Shown here: positions 11,890-23,679 of the stretch, in pieces
How positions within the stretch are numbered: position 1 is the first letter of the stretch
Layout: the number at the start of each line of letters is the position of its first letter
From: Piezodorus guildinii
Lineage: Eukaryota > Arthropoda > Insecta > Hemiptera > Pentatomidae
Length of the DNA: 64,000 bases
NCBI GenBank assembly: GCA_023052935.1
Contig: CM041292.1
Location: 144,818,939-144,882,938, forward strand
Direction of reading: 5' to 3'
The notes under the pieces: generated by a model
What the model was told of the DNA's origin: nothing
Databases searched by the model: none
Seen by the model: only the letters and a program-made list of their open reading frames with translations
Made by a program: the position numbers and the translations under genes

Positions 11890-13080
11890 GAATATAGAGG
11901 AAGCCTCGAGTAAAGCGGATATGTTAAGGAAAACTAAAAAAAACAACATTTAATTACATTTGGTTACATATAATCACAATTTCTTAATTCTTAATTTGTA
12001 TATCAATAATAAACTAATAACGAATTTCTGTCGATTATCCGCTTTGCTCGACCCACACGGGCAAAGAGGATAGATTTTTTTTTATCGTCACAGTTATCGC
12101 ACAAGTAACTTCCTCGTCCTCCATACTACGTACAGGATTCGTGTGCCCACTGTTCACATTGAGAAGATTGGATCCAATTTTCTACAGGTGGGTTTATATA
12201 TTTCTCAGTGCATACTATGCATGAATAGCCTCCCATTCTATTTTGTTTTCCTTTGAGTTTCTGGATTTACTTTTCCTTTGGTTAATTTTGGTGTTTTAGC
12301 TCCAGCTAACTTGGGTATCTTAGTTTTCTTTACATTTACCTTCTTGTATCTAAGAGCTTTTTCTTCTTTAATAGGGGTCGATGTCAATACTTCGTTTCTG
12401 TTTTTTTTTTTTTTTTTGGATCATCTGGTTTCGGTATTGGTCTGACTTGAAAAGGAGAAAATTCACATGCTGTCATACTGTGAATGGATCTAACCGCTTG
12501 GATTCCTGATGTATATAGATGGTAATGTTGAGCCAACCTTCTCTCGCATTTGTGACTTAATTTCGTCATCTAGGAGAGAATCTTCGATAAGAGATTGCGG
12601 GGGTACAGGTGGCATATTATTCGGTTCTTGGGTCGCAATTAGAGAAGAAGCTGGTAATTCTTAGTAAAAGACAGGCTGAAATAACAGCTACAGTATGGGC
12701 AAAGCGGACAGGCCCTAAGATCCCTTTTGACATAAATTAACCATACAGAATTTTAAAGTGTCGGCTCCGTGTAATAATAAAATCTTAATTAATACTTCAA
12801 AATCTGCTTACCCTGTTAAACAATTTTTTTTGCTCAAATTAAAATCATAAAATTTAAAGAATACAATACAAACCTGGTCGAAAATCGAAAGAAAAATTAA
12901 ATTCTTTTAACAAACAAACGCGCTGTTTAGTTCTGTTTGAACTGTCATAGCGCCGGGAGAGAGTTCACGCATCGACTCGCCCGCAACTTGCAGCACCATC
13001 TGTTGTAGAATATCGGAAAATGAGCCTATCCGCTTTACCTGGGCTATCCGCATTGCCCGGGCCTTCCCTACTCTTTTATC
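11890..13080 (-). mobile_element. pogo/Tigger-like DNA transposon remnant with zinc finger
   Basis: Minus-strand fragments match the C-terminal part of pogo/Tigger-type (DDE) transposases: FSPFQVRPIPKPDDPKK near 12400-12470, then LTSTPIKEEKALRYKK and a Lys-rich tract, then a PHD-like finger GYSCIVC...QCEQWAHESC...LCDNCDD at about 12230-12085. Further upstream the frame reads EPNNMPPVPPQSLIEDSLL (about 12640-12560). The N-terminal DNA-binding and catalytic domains are missing and frames shift, so it is dead. The 13020-13080 end carries AAAGCGGATA and a related TGCGGATAG motif (minus strand). Inverted or repeated AAAGCGGAYA motifs also occur at about 11912, 12030 and 12700, as expected for transposon termini. 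Confidence 0.7.
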
Positions 13081-13104
13081 CGGTTCGCCAATTTAGATTA
13101 AATA

Positions 13105-13170
13105 CATTGCTGTAATATCGCAATAGTTTTCTTACTGTATATTTCATATATAGGTAATTGAAAGTAAAAA
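13105..13170 (-). repeat. Family A terminal fragment (reverse)
   Basis: Carries only the family's 5' terminus in reverse: 'tatatttcatatataggtaa' followed by 'ttgaaagtaaaaa'. Confidence 0.6.
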
Positions 13171-13184
13171 TGAGATCTAAGGGA

Positions 13185-13330
13185 TATAAGCGAAGGGAAT
13201 ATTAAGGCGGATGAGGCAAGAGCTAATGGAGTATGGAGTTGAGCCAACTCGGGGGAACAATTAGGATTAAAACCTCGTAATGAGATGAGTGAAGCCCTAA
13301 TATCTCAACCAAACCCCAACTACAGTCTAA
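13185..13330 (+). pseudogene. Possible decayed RNase H fragment of a LINE
   Basis: One frame reads GNIKADEARANGVW, resembling the GN-x-x-AD-x-x-A motif at the end of RNase H domains of I-like retrotransposons, then meets stops. It is too short to place in a clade. Confidence 0.35.
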
Positions 13331-14147
13331 CTAATTATTGTACCTCACGTACTTAGCAACTGTATAATTGAAATGATATCATATCTACAATATTTAACAG
13401 AAATATTAACAATACGTTAAAAACTTACAAAGATATGTAACATAGCCTTCATCAAAAGCATATTTAACACCGTAAGAAGAGAAATAAGCTATTTTGAGCT
13501 TTTCAGGACAGATAGTTTTCGAAAGTTGAGTTCCTAACTTGCCAAAAAAATTAGCTAATCTAGTTTTTGTTAACTAGACAAACAAAAATCATGAAACTTT
13601 GAATTTCCAGTTATTCATATCTGAATTGGAGTTGCAAACACACACACACACAAATATAAAGTTTCATTCAGTTAAAATACCTTGAACCTACAAGTTTTAA
13701 ATTTATTTGTAAATAGTGTGGTTGATGATCTATTATGAAGATGTTAAATACTTATTGCCATTGGAGAAACAGATTGATTTATGTAAAAAATAAATAAAAT
13801 CAATATTTATAGTTTGTGATTTTCTTGGGCTAATAAGAAAACCGAGATGTGAAAAAAAAAATAAATTTTGGTTACTATTATCTGGTTATTTTTTAAATAA
13901 TTCTCTTTCATTGGGAATTTATATCATGACATACAGAATATTATTACACGAGTGGTAATTAAATTCAGGAATACTAGTTGTTCTAAATCCGTTTTTTCAA
14001 TATTTTGCGACGTCAGTTGGAAACATTCATAAATATTTTTTATGAAGCTCGTAAGATATTAAACACTCTACAAGATTACTTATTATGCATTTTCTTCTGA
14101 ACTGCAAATAGTTATTGAAGCTAAATCACTAAATAAGTAATTTGGTT
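13331..14147. other. No gene recognised
   Basis: AT-rich sequence with a short (CA)n tract near 13640 and no supported feature. Confidence 0.3.
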
Positions 14148-14400
14148 TCATCTGTGGTGTAGTGGCTATCATAACAGCCTTCTATGTCCCAGATCGCGGG
14201 TACGAACCCGGCAGATGGTCCTAGCATTCTTTTTAGAAAGTAAAAGAGCCTTGGTCATGCCGTACTTCAGAGGGTACGTAAGATGGTGGTTCCAAGCATA
14301 TGTTATGTTACTCTACCATTTGAGACCTATGCCATTGTTAGTCAATAAGGTGAACAACTTCTTGCTCATAGAACTCTCTTGTTCGTAAACCTAAACGAAT
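14148..14400 (+). mobile_element. SINE family 1 (tRNA-derived), copy 1
   Basis: Begins with a tRNA-like head 'tctgtggtgtagtggctatc' and a B-box-like GGGTACGAACCC at 14199-14210, followed by 'ggcagatggtcctagcattc' and a body shared with the copies at 44605 and 60711. It is RNA polymerase III-type by structure and non-coding. The left boundary is placed by comparison with the other copies; the right end is approximate. Confidence 0.8.
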
Positions 14401-15249
14401 AGTATTGGAGAAAATGTATTTCTGGTTTTAGATATGATCCAGTTAGATTCTCACTAACGCTTGAAAGATCCAGACACAGACTTCCCTGATATGATAGGGA
14501 TCTAGGAAAATGGAAATTTCGAGGCAATCTTAAGCAGTTTATTCTCCACCTAATTTATAAAGATTCGGAATAACAGGTAGCAACCATTATAAGTATTATG
14601 ACTAAAAATAAATTGTTTCAATCAATGAAGTTCAACATCCCCTTAAAGAAGGATCTTATTCAGAATTAATTTACAAATTTTGGTATATTTTCAGAGAAAG
14701 TAGGTGTAGACTAAATTAAAATGGTAATAAGGTCGTTAAATGTTCTTTCTTTGTTCTACTGTCTCATTTTTCGTTTGACCTTATTGAAGTAAACTAAGGA
14801 GTAAAGAATAATTTACTATTGTCTGGGAAACACAAAGAGAATTTTTTTTTTATGTGGAAAGAATAAATTTTTAATGAGCATATCGCAGTCAACACATAAA
14901 TCAATCATTCTTTGACCATTTCTATCTTTAGTACGCTCACTCCCATGTTTCCCCTTAACTCCATCTGTTTTGATGTAGTCTCTCGAAGTCCACCAAGAGT
15001 CATTACAATCTTAACTAAAAAATATTCAAACATTTTTGTTAAACAAGACAATGTCACCTTTGAAACGTCTGTTTTGATTTGGATCAGAAATATTCCCGCA
15101 TACTCTTTTCTTTAGCTGACATCTCATTATAAAATTATTCCCTAGCTAATGAGCTAGGGCAGCTATGGCTCATTACAAGATTTTCTGGAGAGATTTAGAT
15201 TGAGAAGGATACTTTTAAGAAGACATTGTTATCCTACATATGATAAAAT
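14401..15249. other. No gene recognised
   Basis: AT-rich sequence without coding support. The open frame at 14912-15115 has no recognisable motif or splice context and was not called. Confidence 0.3.
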
Positions 15250-15735
15250 AACAGATAAAATCTACGAAATTAAAGGTACTTTACAGGGAAAAAAGTAAAA
15301 TATCGGCATTTAAGCCCTGTCAGACCATTTTAATCATAATTAAAACTACATCATATTAAAGCTTATTAAATTTTACATCGATATAGCGAGTTTAATTAAA
15401 ATCGTTACAGCCGTTTTTGAGAAAATCGTAAAAAGATGCAAAATGCATAGTATAATGTGGCTCTTCGGGTAAGCCGATTTTGATGAAAAAGTTTCCGTAA
15501 TATCTTGGGCGAATAGTTTTCTTAAATATAAAATTTAAATTTCATAGGACTTTTCGTTTTCGCCTTGGAGTTACCACACATATACACAGACCTTTTCGCG
15601 GGACTTGGTCATTCGAACTCAGGGGACCCTAAAACGTGTATTTCCGGTGAAACTGGAATTCCAAAATATTTACTATTGCAGTACTTTCACTTACTATATA
15701 TTCATATATAGGTAAGTGAAAGTAAAAATTATTAA
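15250..15735 (-). repeat. Family A repeat, reverse copy (5' half)
   Basis: Good copy from 'aaattaaaggtactttacag' to the terminus 'ataggtaagtgaaagtaaaa'. It includes 'tcggcatttaagccctgtc' and 'gaccttttcgcgggacttgg'. The other half of the family is absent. Confidence 0.85.
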
Positions 15736-16029
15736 TTTTTTATTTAAAAAAAGTTAATAATTTTTTTGGAACCTTATTTTTTAATATCTTCGTGAATTTA
15801 TTGTACGAAAATACTCAGACTTTTTGAACGATCAAATGCGATCGATTAGATTTGTTGGTATAAAGATTCGGAGCCTTATTTTTATTTTTTTTTAATATCA
15901 ATTTTGGTAAAAGACTGAAATATGTATCAAGTATTATTAATTTTTTCACATCTATTAGATGCATTGTAATAATTGGAAAAATTCATTCTAAGGATAAGTA
16001 TCGAAAATATGTTTTAATGTAAAATAATA

Positions 16030-16175
16030 ATAAAATCGCCCGGGAGTTAGCACACACAGACACACGGACTTTTTGCGGGAGTTGGTCATTTGGACTCAGG
16101 GGACCCTAAAATGTGTATTTCCGTTGAAAAGTGGAATTCGAAAATTTTCACGATCTCAATACTTTCCCTTATACC
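16030..16175 (-). repeat. Family A fragment (reverse)
   Basis: Contains 'cccgggagttagcacacac', 'ttgcgggagttggtcatttg' and 'cgaaaattttcacgatctc', cut off before the terminal inverted motif. Confidence 0.75.
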
Positions 16176-16639
16176 ACAGTAATTGTTATAATATTTGGAA
16201 CAAAGAAAATTCTTTGTGCCTGTGGCATATTTAAACCGGCTAGTCTCTCACGTTGCTTTCCACATTGTTCGTTGATTGTTTTATTCTCCTGATAAGATTT
16301 TTAGTTTAGTTACTAGTAATTAGTTTTTATCGACTGCGAGTCCTAATAAGATATCAATTTAGTCAAATATAGGTTGACTAATACTAACCTCTGTATGTGT
16401 CAATCACAGTAGAAGGAATAAAATTGCCGACTAAGCTAGATAAATAATGTTTCTCGTCCTAAAAAAACAATAAATCTTCACATAACATTCTCAAGGATGT
16501 TTTTAGAAGAGATTTTCCGGCAAATCAAAAGAGAAGAGGCTGAAACACAAGTTATTCTCTCCATAAGCTTCTGGTGTTCTACAGAACTTTACTAATGCGA
16601 ATTTATACTAAGTGCTGAGGGCCGTGTTGTTCGACTTCT

Positions 16640-16690
16640 TACCATCAAAGCAATCGATACATCTTCACATGACATTCTTAAGGACTCACG
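16640..16690 (+). promoter_or_regulatory. Conserved upstream block of receptor gene 1
   Basis: CAATCGATAC at 16651-16660, followed by ATCTTCACATGACATTCTTA, lies 87 bp before the start codon. The second receptor gene has CAATCGATAC followed by CTCTTTACATGACATG at nearly the same distance (83 bp). A partial copy, 'atcttcacataacattctc', lies at about 16475-16493. It could be core promoter or 5' untranslated sequence kept since duplication; the function is inferred. Confidence 0.5.
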
Positions 16691-16737
16691 TTTACACAGA
16701 TTCAGGTCAGTTTATAAAGAGAACTGGCTAGGGTAAG

Positions 16738-17604
16738 ATGGAATCCATACCTCGGATGGTAGTACGCGATAAATTAGTTAATCCGTCGAAGGGGCTCAGC
16801 AAGATTTTCGCTGTTTCGAGGGTATTAGGATTATTGCCATTAAACTCTGAACTCACAATTTCCAAAAAATGGTACCTCATCAGTATTTTTATTTATTTAC
16901 CCTTGACATTGGCTAGTCTTGCTTACTTATTTAATGGGTATTTCAAGATTATCAAAGCTTACGATACAGTTAAAGCATTAGTAGTTTTAATGATCTCTGT
17001 TTACAGTGACATTGAAACTATTCTCCACTCTCTGATATTGATTATAAAAATCAATAGATTGAAGATGCTGTGTTTAAAAATTGCGACTTTCGCGGTCATA
17101 GACGACAAGTCAATTAATATGCCGAAGATTTGTTGTACATTCCATATTCTATACATGTTTTTTCATACTATTTGGTTCTTTGTAACGATATTATCATTTC
17201 ATACCAACTTTATAACAGTAATTTACGAAACATTGTTTTTTATCATGCCGTTCATCCGTTGCAATATGGTCTTATTACAATATTGCCTGATTACTGTATT
17301 CGCCGGTAGTTCGGTTAAACAATTGAAGAAAACAGCTATTCCAAGTATTCACCAAATCCTCAACAACTTATGTAGGTATAAAGAAGCGGTGATGTTGATC
17401 AAATTGAATAACGAATTCTTTTCTCATCAAATGTTATTATTCGCTTTTCGAATTATCACACTCGCAACCTTTCGCGGCTACGCTCTGATCTACACCTTTC
17501 AAATGAATATCAAATCGTTCAATTATTTAGAAATATCAGACTTGGTCGGATGTGTAACCTCTTTGATGTCATATTCTTCCAGCGTTTCTTATGCAAAAAA
17601 TGAA
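16738..17604 (+). CDS. Receptor gene 1, exon 1
   Basis: Codes for residues 1-289 with six of the seven predicted membrane segments. Read-through past the GTAAGT donor at 17605 stops at 17676, so the splice is needed to reach the C-terminal signature. Confidence 0.92.
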
Positions 17605-17856
17605 GTAAGTACTCATCATAGATTAGAAAAATATAATGTAGTTTCGTTGTACAGCTTAAAGGTGAGTAACCAATAAAAAGTATTGGACCAAGTTCTTCAG
17701 AATAGCAACTAATAATAAAGCAACTTCACTCACTTCCCTGATATTTGGTAAATAAAAAAGTATTCAGTCAAACTATTAAATGCCATGAAAAGCAGTTTAG
17801 AGAAAGTAAGGCTAGGTTGTCAAAAAGTTTTCCTAATAGTGGTGACTAATTTCAAC

Positions 17857-17890
<34 letters not shown>

Positions 17891-20782
17891 CTTACCCTCT
17901 GGTTTTATTTTCGAACAAAATACAAATACAAATATAATATGTATAGCTGTCAGATTTGTCCTTCTGTTACCCGGAGGTATTCTAAAGAGGATTGCTATAT
18001 GCGCTGGATGCACTAGTAATCTTTCAAGGGCTTCTTCTAAGCCTTTATTTATCCATTGCAAAATGGGAGGGACCATTCTTCAGGGTTTTGGCAATAAATT
18101 GAGTTCAGACATAGTCCGAACTCCTTCCCTCGGCGACAACGTCAACGAGAGGTAGTGATCCTTGCCACCTCCCAGGCTTGGGTGGTGGGGTGATATCAGA
18201 AAATAATGGATTAGCACAGGCCTTCAGCCCATCAAAAAATTTAATGTGCCTCCGGCTGATATATTCAGGCACTGTTGGCAATACTAATTCCTGATGAAGG
18301 ATATGGTTTCTGGCCCTCTGTAAGTTGGTACCTCTGACAATCCGCCGAAGGATGGAGTTCTGGAACGTCTGTAATTGTTTGAGAGTGGACTTAAACAGAT
18401 GCCGCATCAAGGGCGCACCATAGAGCATAGTCGGACGTATTATAGCCTTGTAGATCTGTACTTTCAGCCTCAGTGAGAGCTGAGGTGACGTGAGTAGATG
18501 ATTAAGTCTATAGCTCTTTCTCCTGGCCAGTTTGAGTCGTTCCCGTACGTGACTAGATAAGGTGAGGTGCCTATCTAGAGTATTTATTGTGAGTATCTAG
18601 AGGTATCTATCTAGGAGATTGCTATAGAAACGGGAGGTTTCGCTAGCACCATGTGACATATAATTTCAACACATTAATAAATTATTTTTACTTATAGTAT
18701 ATATAGTAAGAGAAAGAATTGGGATCGTGAAAATTTTCGAATTCCAGTTTTCAACGGAAATACACATTTTAGGGTCCCCTGAGTCCAAATAACCAAGTCC
18801 CGCAAAAAGGTCTGTGTGTGTGTGTGTGTGTGGTAACTCCCGGACGGAAACGGTAAGTCCTATGAACCTGAAATTTCATATTTAAGACCAATATAGACCC
18901 GAGACGTTACAAAACCTTTGTAATCAAAATGAGCTTACCAGAAGAGCCACTTTATAACATGCATTTTGCACCTCTTTTCGATTTTCTCAAAAATAGTTTT
19001 GATTAAACTTGCTATATCGATGTAAAATTTAATGGGCTTTTATATCATGTAGTTTTCATTATGATTAAAATGGTCTGACAGGGCTTAAATGCCGATATTT
19101 TACATTTTTTTCCTGTAAAGTACCTTTAATTTCGTAGATTTTATAAAAATAAATATATTATCTTGTTACCACCGATGAAAAACACATAAATATATAAGTT
19201 GAACGACTAAATATTTAACTAAATGAGAAGACTGAAAACATATTTTTTTAATGAAATTTTTCGATTTTGAAACATAGCAACAGTAATAGAGACGTATAAT
19301 ATACCGTTGGAAAGAGAAAGATTTTAGAAAAAATATTATCTTATACACAAGCTTGTAAAAGTTAATAAAGATTGATAAAAAGCCGATATAATTAATTGAA
19401 TATTTTAGATAACAAAATAAAAAAATTTAAAAAAACCTTGTACCATCTTAACCCATAAAGAGTTTTGGGGTCAGTACATGTAGAGTTTCGTACTGTTTCT
19501 AGGCCAACGGCCGTGCAATGACGTGATTCGGCCAAGATCACGCTCAGCCGTCAGGTTTTTCCCCATTTCTTGGTACCCACTTTATAGAGGCTGGGTGTGC
19601 CTCAGGAGGGTCTCCATACCCCAGGATCGCCCCCCGGCTGAAATAACAGAATAAATAATTTTCCGCCACAGTCGGGATGCGAACCCAGGACCCGGAGCAC
19701 AGTAGACTAGCTCTCTACCCACTAGACCACGCCGCTTTTTTTTTTTTTTGTGAAATTGTTTATTGTCCAAAGATATAAATCTGGATACTAAATAAAAAAG
19801 GGCTATTTAAGTTTTTACTTTGACTTACCTATACATTAAATATCTAGTAAGGGAAAGTGTTGCGATCATTAAAAATTTTCGAATGCGGTATATCACCGTT
19901 TATACGCGTTTTAGAGACCCCTGAGTCCAGAAACCATAAAGATCACACAGACATAATTATATAATTATACACAGGGAGTGGTATGTGTAGCTTGAAAACG
20001 ATCATACGAAAAAGTTGTATGAGACTGAAATTTCCAATTTCAGGAATTCATATGAATCAGGTGTAACAGGAACGTATTCATCAAATTTATATTCGAATTT
20101 GAACGAATTTTGATGACCAACTAAGAGAGAAAAGAGGAAAAATATTTTATTAGGTAATTTTTTTTTTTGATCATAAGAATAGTAATATAGATTATAATAG
20201 TAATATAAAGTTGTAAAACTGACGATTTTAGAAAAAGATTTATCTTAAATACAAAGTTGTGAATGGTATAGAAACTTCTGTCATAATCGTGCATAACAAT
20301 TTTATATTTTTATATTATTTACAACATTAATATAATATTATCTAAAACATATGTTTCCTACGAAACTGGACATAATCCTTTTTACTTTCACTTACCTATA
20401 TTTTAATTCTAATTTTATTTAATAGTTCTTAAATCGCTTTTAACAACCGATGTAAGTGAAAGTCGTGTGTTGTCCGCACCAGATTTTTCAGAAGTTTGTT
20501 TTATTAAAAATTTAACTGTGATAAATGGAATTATAAGAAAAGCTGAATTATGGTGATCCATAACGGCGTAAAGTAATATGTTTAATATCTTACTTTGTTA
20601 CGTTAAAAGAAACATATAGTATGTTTAAACTAACTTGTCTATCTATCTAATGATGTATAATTAACATATACATATGTTTTACAGATTGAAAAATTTAAGG
20701 GAACAGTTTTTAAGCTTATGATGAAACGTGGAGAACTTCGTAGAAATGTAAGTTGTATAATACAATGGTTATTATAATTCTG

Positions 20783-20860
<78 letters not shown>

Positions 20861-22582
20861 TTTTTATTTTTTTTTTTTTTAAATAGTCTTGTCCATAAAA
20901 CTTTTTTTTTTCCCCTAAATTAAAACCTGAGAGTTATATACAATAAAATAATTTCATAAAGGATCACGTACGTTGAATAACCCCTTAGTTTAATCTCCAT
21001 TTCGGAAGGCTCAACTATTCAATTATATTCTAACCTCACTTAGACTGTAGTTATTTGGTGTCCCATTGAACCGAACCATTAAAGAATTAATTACGGGTCT
21101 TACGGAGATATATTTCAAATACTACATCTAATCGGATTGGTTGTGGAACCTGCTTCATCCCTTATAAAATACCATCATTTTTCTTTTCTTTTTTTTTTAT
21201 ATATTCCAGCTCATTGGGTTCAAACCTGAAGTTCATTCTTATAATAATGTTTTCTTTATTCTGGCCTCATACATGATCCTGACCAATTTTCATGAGACAA
21301 ATGCATCAAACAAATCCTTTAATAACTCCGCATGATCCTTACGGAACCTTTCCGCCGATAATCTATATTTCTCTCTTTTCTTTTTTACTTTCATATCTTC
21401 TGGAAGTATATAAAACACTATAGGCCTACTTTCCTTTCCTAAACCTTACTTGTTATTACATTAATTCCAATGAAGTATATTATTTTCGAATATAATAAGA
21501 TATTACCTTATCACTTTATAACTTATTTTATTTTATTCAACGGATTATACATAAACTATGTATCAATTGTATTTGTAGATTGCTAAATTATCCAATGTTA
21601 TGCGAAATGATACTTTTATATAAATAATCCTGGATTACATATTATTAATCAATTGTATTTATGTATTACTTTCAATTAATGAAATATATAATAAGGGAAC
21701 GTATCGCAATTGTGAACGTTTTCAAATTCTGGGGTCTCCTGAGTCCAAAAAACGGAAAGGTGTGGGAGATTATTTTGTGTATGTGGTAAGTCCAGCACGA
21801 AATTGAAATCCCAAACGAAATAGAAATTTCATATTTAAGACAACTTTAGTTCCGTGATGTTACATCTTTATCATCAAAATATTTGAACCAGAAGAGCGAC
21901 TTTATGCCATGCATTTTACACCCTTTTTCGATCTTCTCAAAAACAGCTGAAACTATTAATGAATTAGTTTTCATTCTGTCAGAAATAGTTAATGACAGGA
22001 CTTAAATGCCGATATTTTAATATTATTTATCTAAAATTGTTTTTTAATATTGTTGATTTCTTAAACCTAAATTATTTTGTGATGTAAAATATAATTGTTT
22101 TCACCTTTTTCAAGTCCAAATCAATTTATTTTAATCTTTAATAGATTTCATCAAGTCGTGTGTCATTTTTTCACATTTTTATGTATTAATATGATATTCA
22201 AAATTAAAATAGATTTTTTTAAAATGTTTCGCATAAATCATTTCAGGAAAGACTGAAATCGCAGATAATGAATATTGATGATGTAGACTTCAATGTATGC
22301 GGTTTCTTCCATGGCGGGTACCCCTTAGTCACATCTGTAAGTTTACATTGTTTCGTTATAGGATAATATCTGAGGAAGTACGAATATGTTGGTACTAGAA
22401 ATCCATAAAATTAGAAAAATAAGACATATTTTTATTTTTTAGGAGTAATATCCATCTCATCCAACCTATTATATTACACATATATGTAGATATATATGTA
22501 CTAATTCATATAACTTATTTTGTTACAGATACTGGAAGCTGTTGTTACGTACATCGTGATGCTAATTCAGTTTAATCCTTAA
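16738..22582 (+). CDS. Gustatory receptor (7-transmembrane chemoreceptor), gene 1
   Basis: Four exons: 16738-17604, 20685-20747, 22247-22336 and 22529-22582, all joined in phase 0 with GT-AG sites (donors GTAAGT, GTAAGT, GTAAGT). They give a 357-residue protein. Insect gustatory receptors are ligand-gated cation channels of sensory neuron membranes. Hydrophobic segments lie near residues 46-65, 79-103, 131-153, 160-190, 230-255, 265-285 and 330-354. The family signature is in the last segment, GFFHGGYPLVTS then TYIVMLIQF (TY-x5-QF). Three phase-0 introns near the C-terminus are the usual layout for this family. The ATG is the first in frame and the MESIPR start is shared with gene 2. AATAAA lies at 22663. 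Intron 1 (3.1 kb) carries a Jockey fragment, family A copies and a SINE; these do not touch coding sequence. The ligand cannot be predicted. Confidence 0.92.
17859..18660 (-). mobile_element. 5'-truncated Jockey-like element with target-site duplication
   Basis: Inserted in intron 1 of receptor gene 1, read leftward, ending in a poly(A) of about 30 (poly-T at 17859-17890). It is flanked by 12-bp duplications TAATTTCAACAC at 17847-17858 and 18661-18672. Coding remnants are LDRHLTLSSHVRERLKLARR, then from 18428 the frame LYGAPLMRHLFKSTLKQLQ to a stop at 18105. This is the region after the polymerase core of Jockey reverse transcriptases. The catalytic domain is not included. Confidence 0.88.
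18690..19410 (+). repeat. Family A repeat, forward copy
   Basis: Starts at 'tatagtatatatagtaagag', continues through 'gatcgtgaaaattttcgaat', a (GT)n tract at about 18813-18830, 'gacagggcttaaatgccgat' and 'ataccgttggaaagagaaag', to 'gataaaaagccgatataat'. The terminal GGTAAGTGAAAG end is missing. Confidence 0.85.
19432..19740 (-). mobile_element. SINE family 2 (tRNA-derived), full copy
   Basis: Read leftward from 19737. The head is GCGGCGTGGTCTAGTGGGTA with an A-box-like TGGTCTAGTGG and a B-box GGGTTCGCATCCC, the hallmarks of an internal polymerase III promoter. The body includes 'cctgacggctgagcgtgatc' and 'ggcctagaaacagtacgaaa', and it ends with a T-rich tail. Copies are at 49095-49420 and a 3' part at 39980-40080. 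Confidence 0.85.
19816..20490 (+). repeat. Family A repeat, diverged forward copy with both ends
   Basis: The left end is 'tttttactttgacttaccta' at 19816. Internal blocks are diverged. The right end is 'gatgtaagtgaaagtcgtgt' at 20451 followed by 'ccgcaccagatttttcag'. A second left-type end ('ttttactttcacttacctat', 20378-20397) lies just before the right end, suggesting a nested or rearranged copy. Confidence 0.7.
20685..20747 (+). CDS. Receptor gene 1, exon 2 (21 residues)
   Basis: Follows 'atgttttacag' and ends before GTAAGT. Reads IEKFKGTVFKLMMKRGELRR plus N, and aligns with IEEFNRKIFKLLMKHEHLRK of gene 2. This is the intracellular loop before the last helix. Confidence 0.9.
20785..20852. 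repeat. (AT)n microsatellite
   Basis: About 33 uninterrupted AT units followed by a poly(T) tract, in intron 2 of receptor gene 1. Confidence 0.97.
20883..21684. other. Intron 2 of receptor gene 1, no further feature
   Basis: AT-rich intronic sequence in which no element was recognised. Confidence 0.4.
21685..22020 (+). repeat. Family A repeat, forward partial copy
   Basis: Landmarks: 'ataagggaacgtatcgcaat', 'tgggagattattttgtgt', 'ccagaagagcgactttatgc' and 'gacttaaatgccgatatttt'. Truncated at both ends, within intron 2 of receptor gene 1. Confidence 0.75.
22247..22336 (+). CDS. Receptor gene 1, exon 3 (30 residues)
   Basis: Between 'aatcatttcag' and GTAAGT. Reads ERLKSQIMN... to CGFFHGGYPLVTS, the start of the last transmembrane segment. 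Confidence 0.92.
22529..22582 (+). CDS. Receptor gene 1, exon 4 with TY-x5-QF motif
   Basis: After 'ttttgttacag'. Reads ILEAVVTYIVMLIQFNP and stops with TAA at 22580-22582. Confidence 0.92.
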   Translation: MLEAVVTYIVMLIQFNP

Positions 22583-23055
22583 AATGCTTTTAAATAACTA
22601 TTTTCTACTTCATTAATCTTTGTCAGCAGGACTTCGTTCCTGGAGGTTTAGCATATTATAAAAATAAAAAAAAAAAAGCTTTTTAACTTAGGCAAGTTAT
22701 AGCAAACAATTTTAAACTATAGTGCACATACTTCTGCATGAACCTATTCTATCCTATGAATTGAACTCCCATAAATCAGTTATTTTTGAAGATATAAAAA
22801 AATATGTATTGAGGTTTAGAATACGTGAACAGCAACAAAAAAATTAAATGGAAAAAAAAAGTCAAGAATTATAACAGATGTAATTCTCCCAAACCTCAGT
22901 TATTATTGTTATCATTATTACTATTGAAGCTAGAAAAATCGAAAATAATAAATAAAAATTACCATTAAAAATCGGTTCAGAAATAGCAGAGATATAGAAA
23001 TTGAAATTTGTAGTGGTGATATAAATAGCGTCCACCACTTTGATTCTCGGCTCAC
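22583..23055. other. 3' flank of receptor gene 1
   Basis: Probably holds the 3' untranslated region (AATAAA at 22663-22668). The block 'cagttatttttgaagata' at about 22778 recurs near the window's right end (63576). Confidence 0.4.
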
Positions 23056-23499
23056 CATTTTCCTTTGATAATTAATAATAGCTTTTTCTTCTTCTTCTTC
23101 TTTTGCTTCTCCTTGAAGTGACGTATCAGCGTAGGGAAGCGTTTAGCCACCGGATCCAATCCTCTCCTGGGTTCCATAGGTTATAGGTTCCTTGCCTGGC
23201 GGAGATCTTTCCCTCTTCCTCTGCAAAGCTTTTCAACGTACTCCAGGTAGAACATCCTTGGTCGCCCCCGAGGCCTTCTCCCATCTGACACGTATTCCAT
23301 GGTTTTTAGAGGATCTCTGTGATCCTCCATTCTAACGTGCTCGAGGCGCAACCTCCAGTTCCTGGCGTATCCGTTCATTCCTGACACGATCTCTTCTTGT
23401 CTTTTCCACTGTTCAACGCAGGAAGTTCATTTCAGCAGCTGTGACTCTGCTCTCCTGCCGGTCCGTCAATATCCAGCTTTCAGCTCCATATTGAGAGTT

Positions 23500-23513
23500 T
23501 CGGCAAATATACT
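23500..23513. repeat. Target-site duplication, left copy
   Basis: TCGGCAAATATACT, identical to 27917-27930 on the other side of the Jockey element. Confidence 0.93.
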
Positions 23514-23679
23514 TTTTTTTTTTTTTTTTTTTTTAACTTTAAATCTTTATTCACACCTGTAAATAATACAATGAACAATCAGTGAATGTGCGGTCAATAT
23601 TAAGAAACATGGCGTGATAGGCATGAGGGAGAGCAGCACCCAGCGGTACCTACTCCTGGCATGAAATTAGTGTATATTA

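Noticed and set aside
14148..14230. A functional tRNA gene
   Set aside because: B-box-like sequence is present but no acceptor stem or anticodon arm folds; two other copies share the non-tRNA body, so it is a SINE.
17852..18076. 74-codon minus-strand ORF ending in poly-Lys
   Set aside because: Lies in the 3' untranslated region and poly(A) of the truncated Jockey copy.
19690..19737. A tRNA gene on the minus strand
   Set aside because: Same head recurs at 49095 with a shared 230-bp body; it is the start of SINE family 2.
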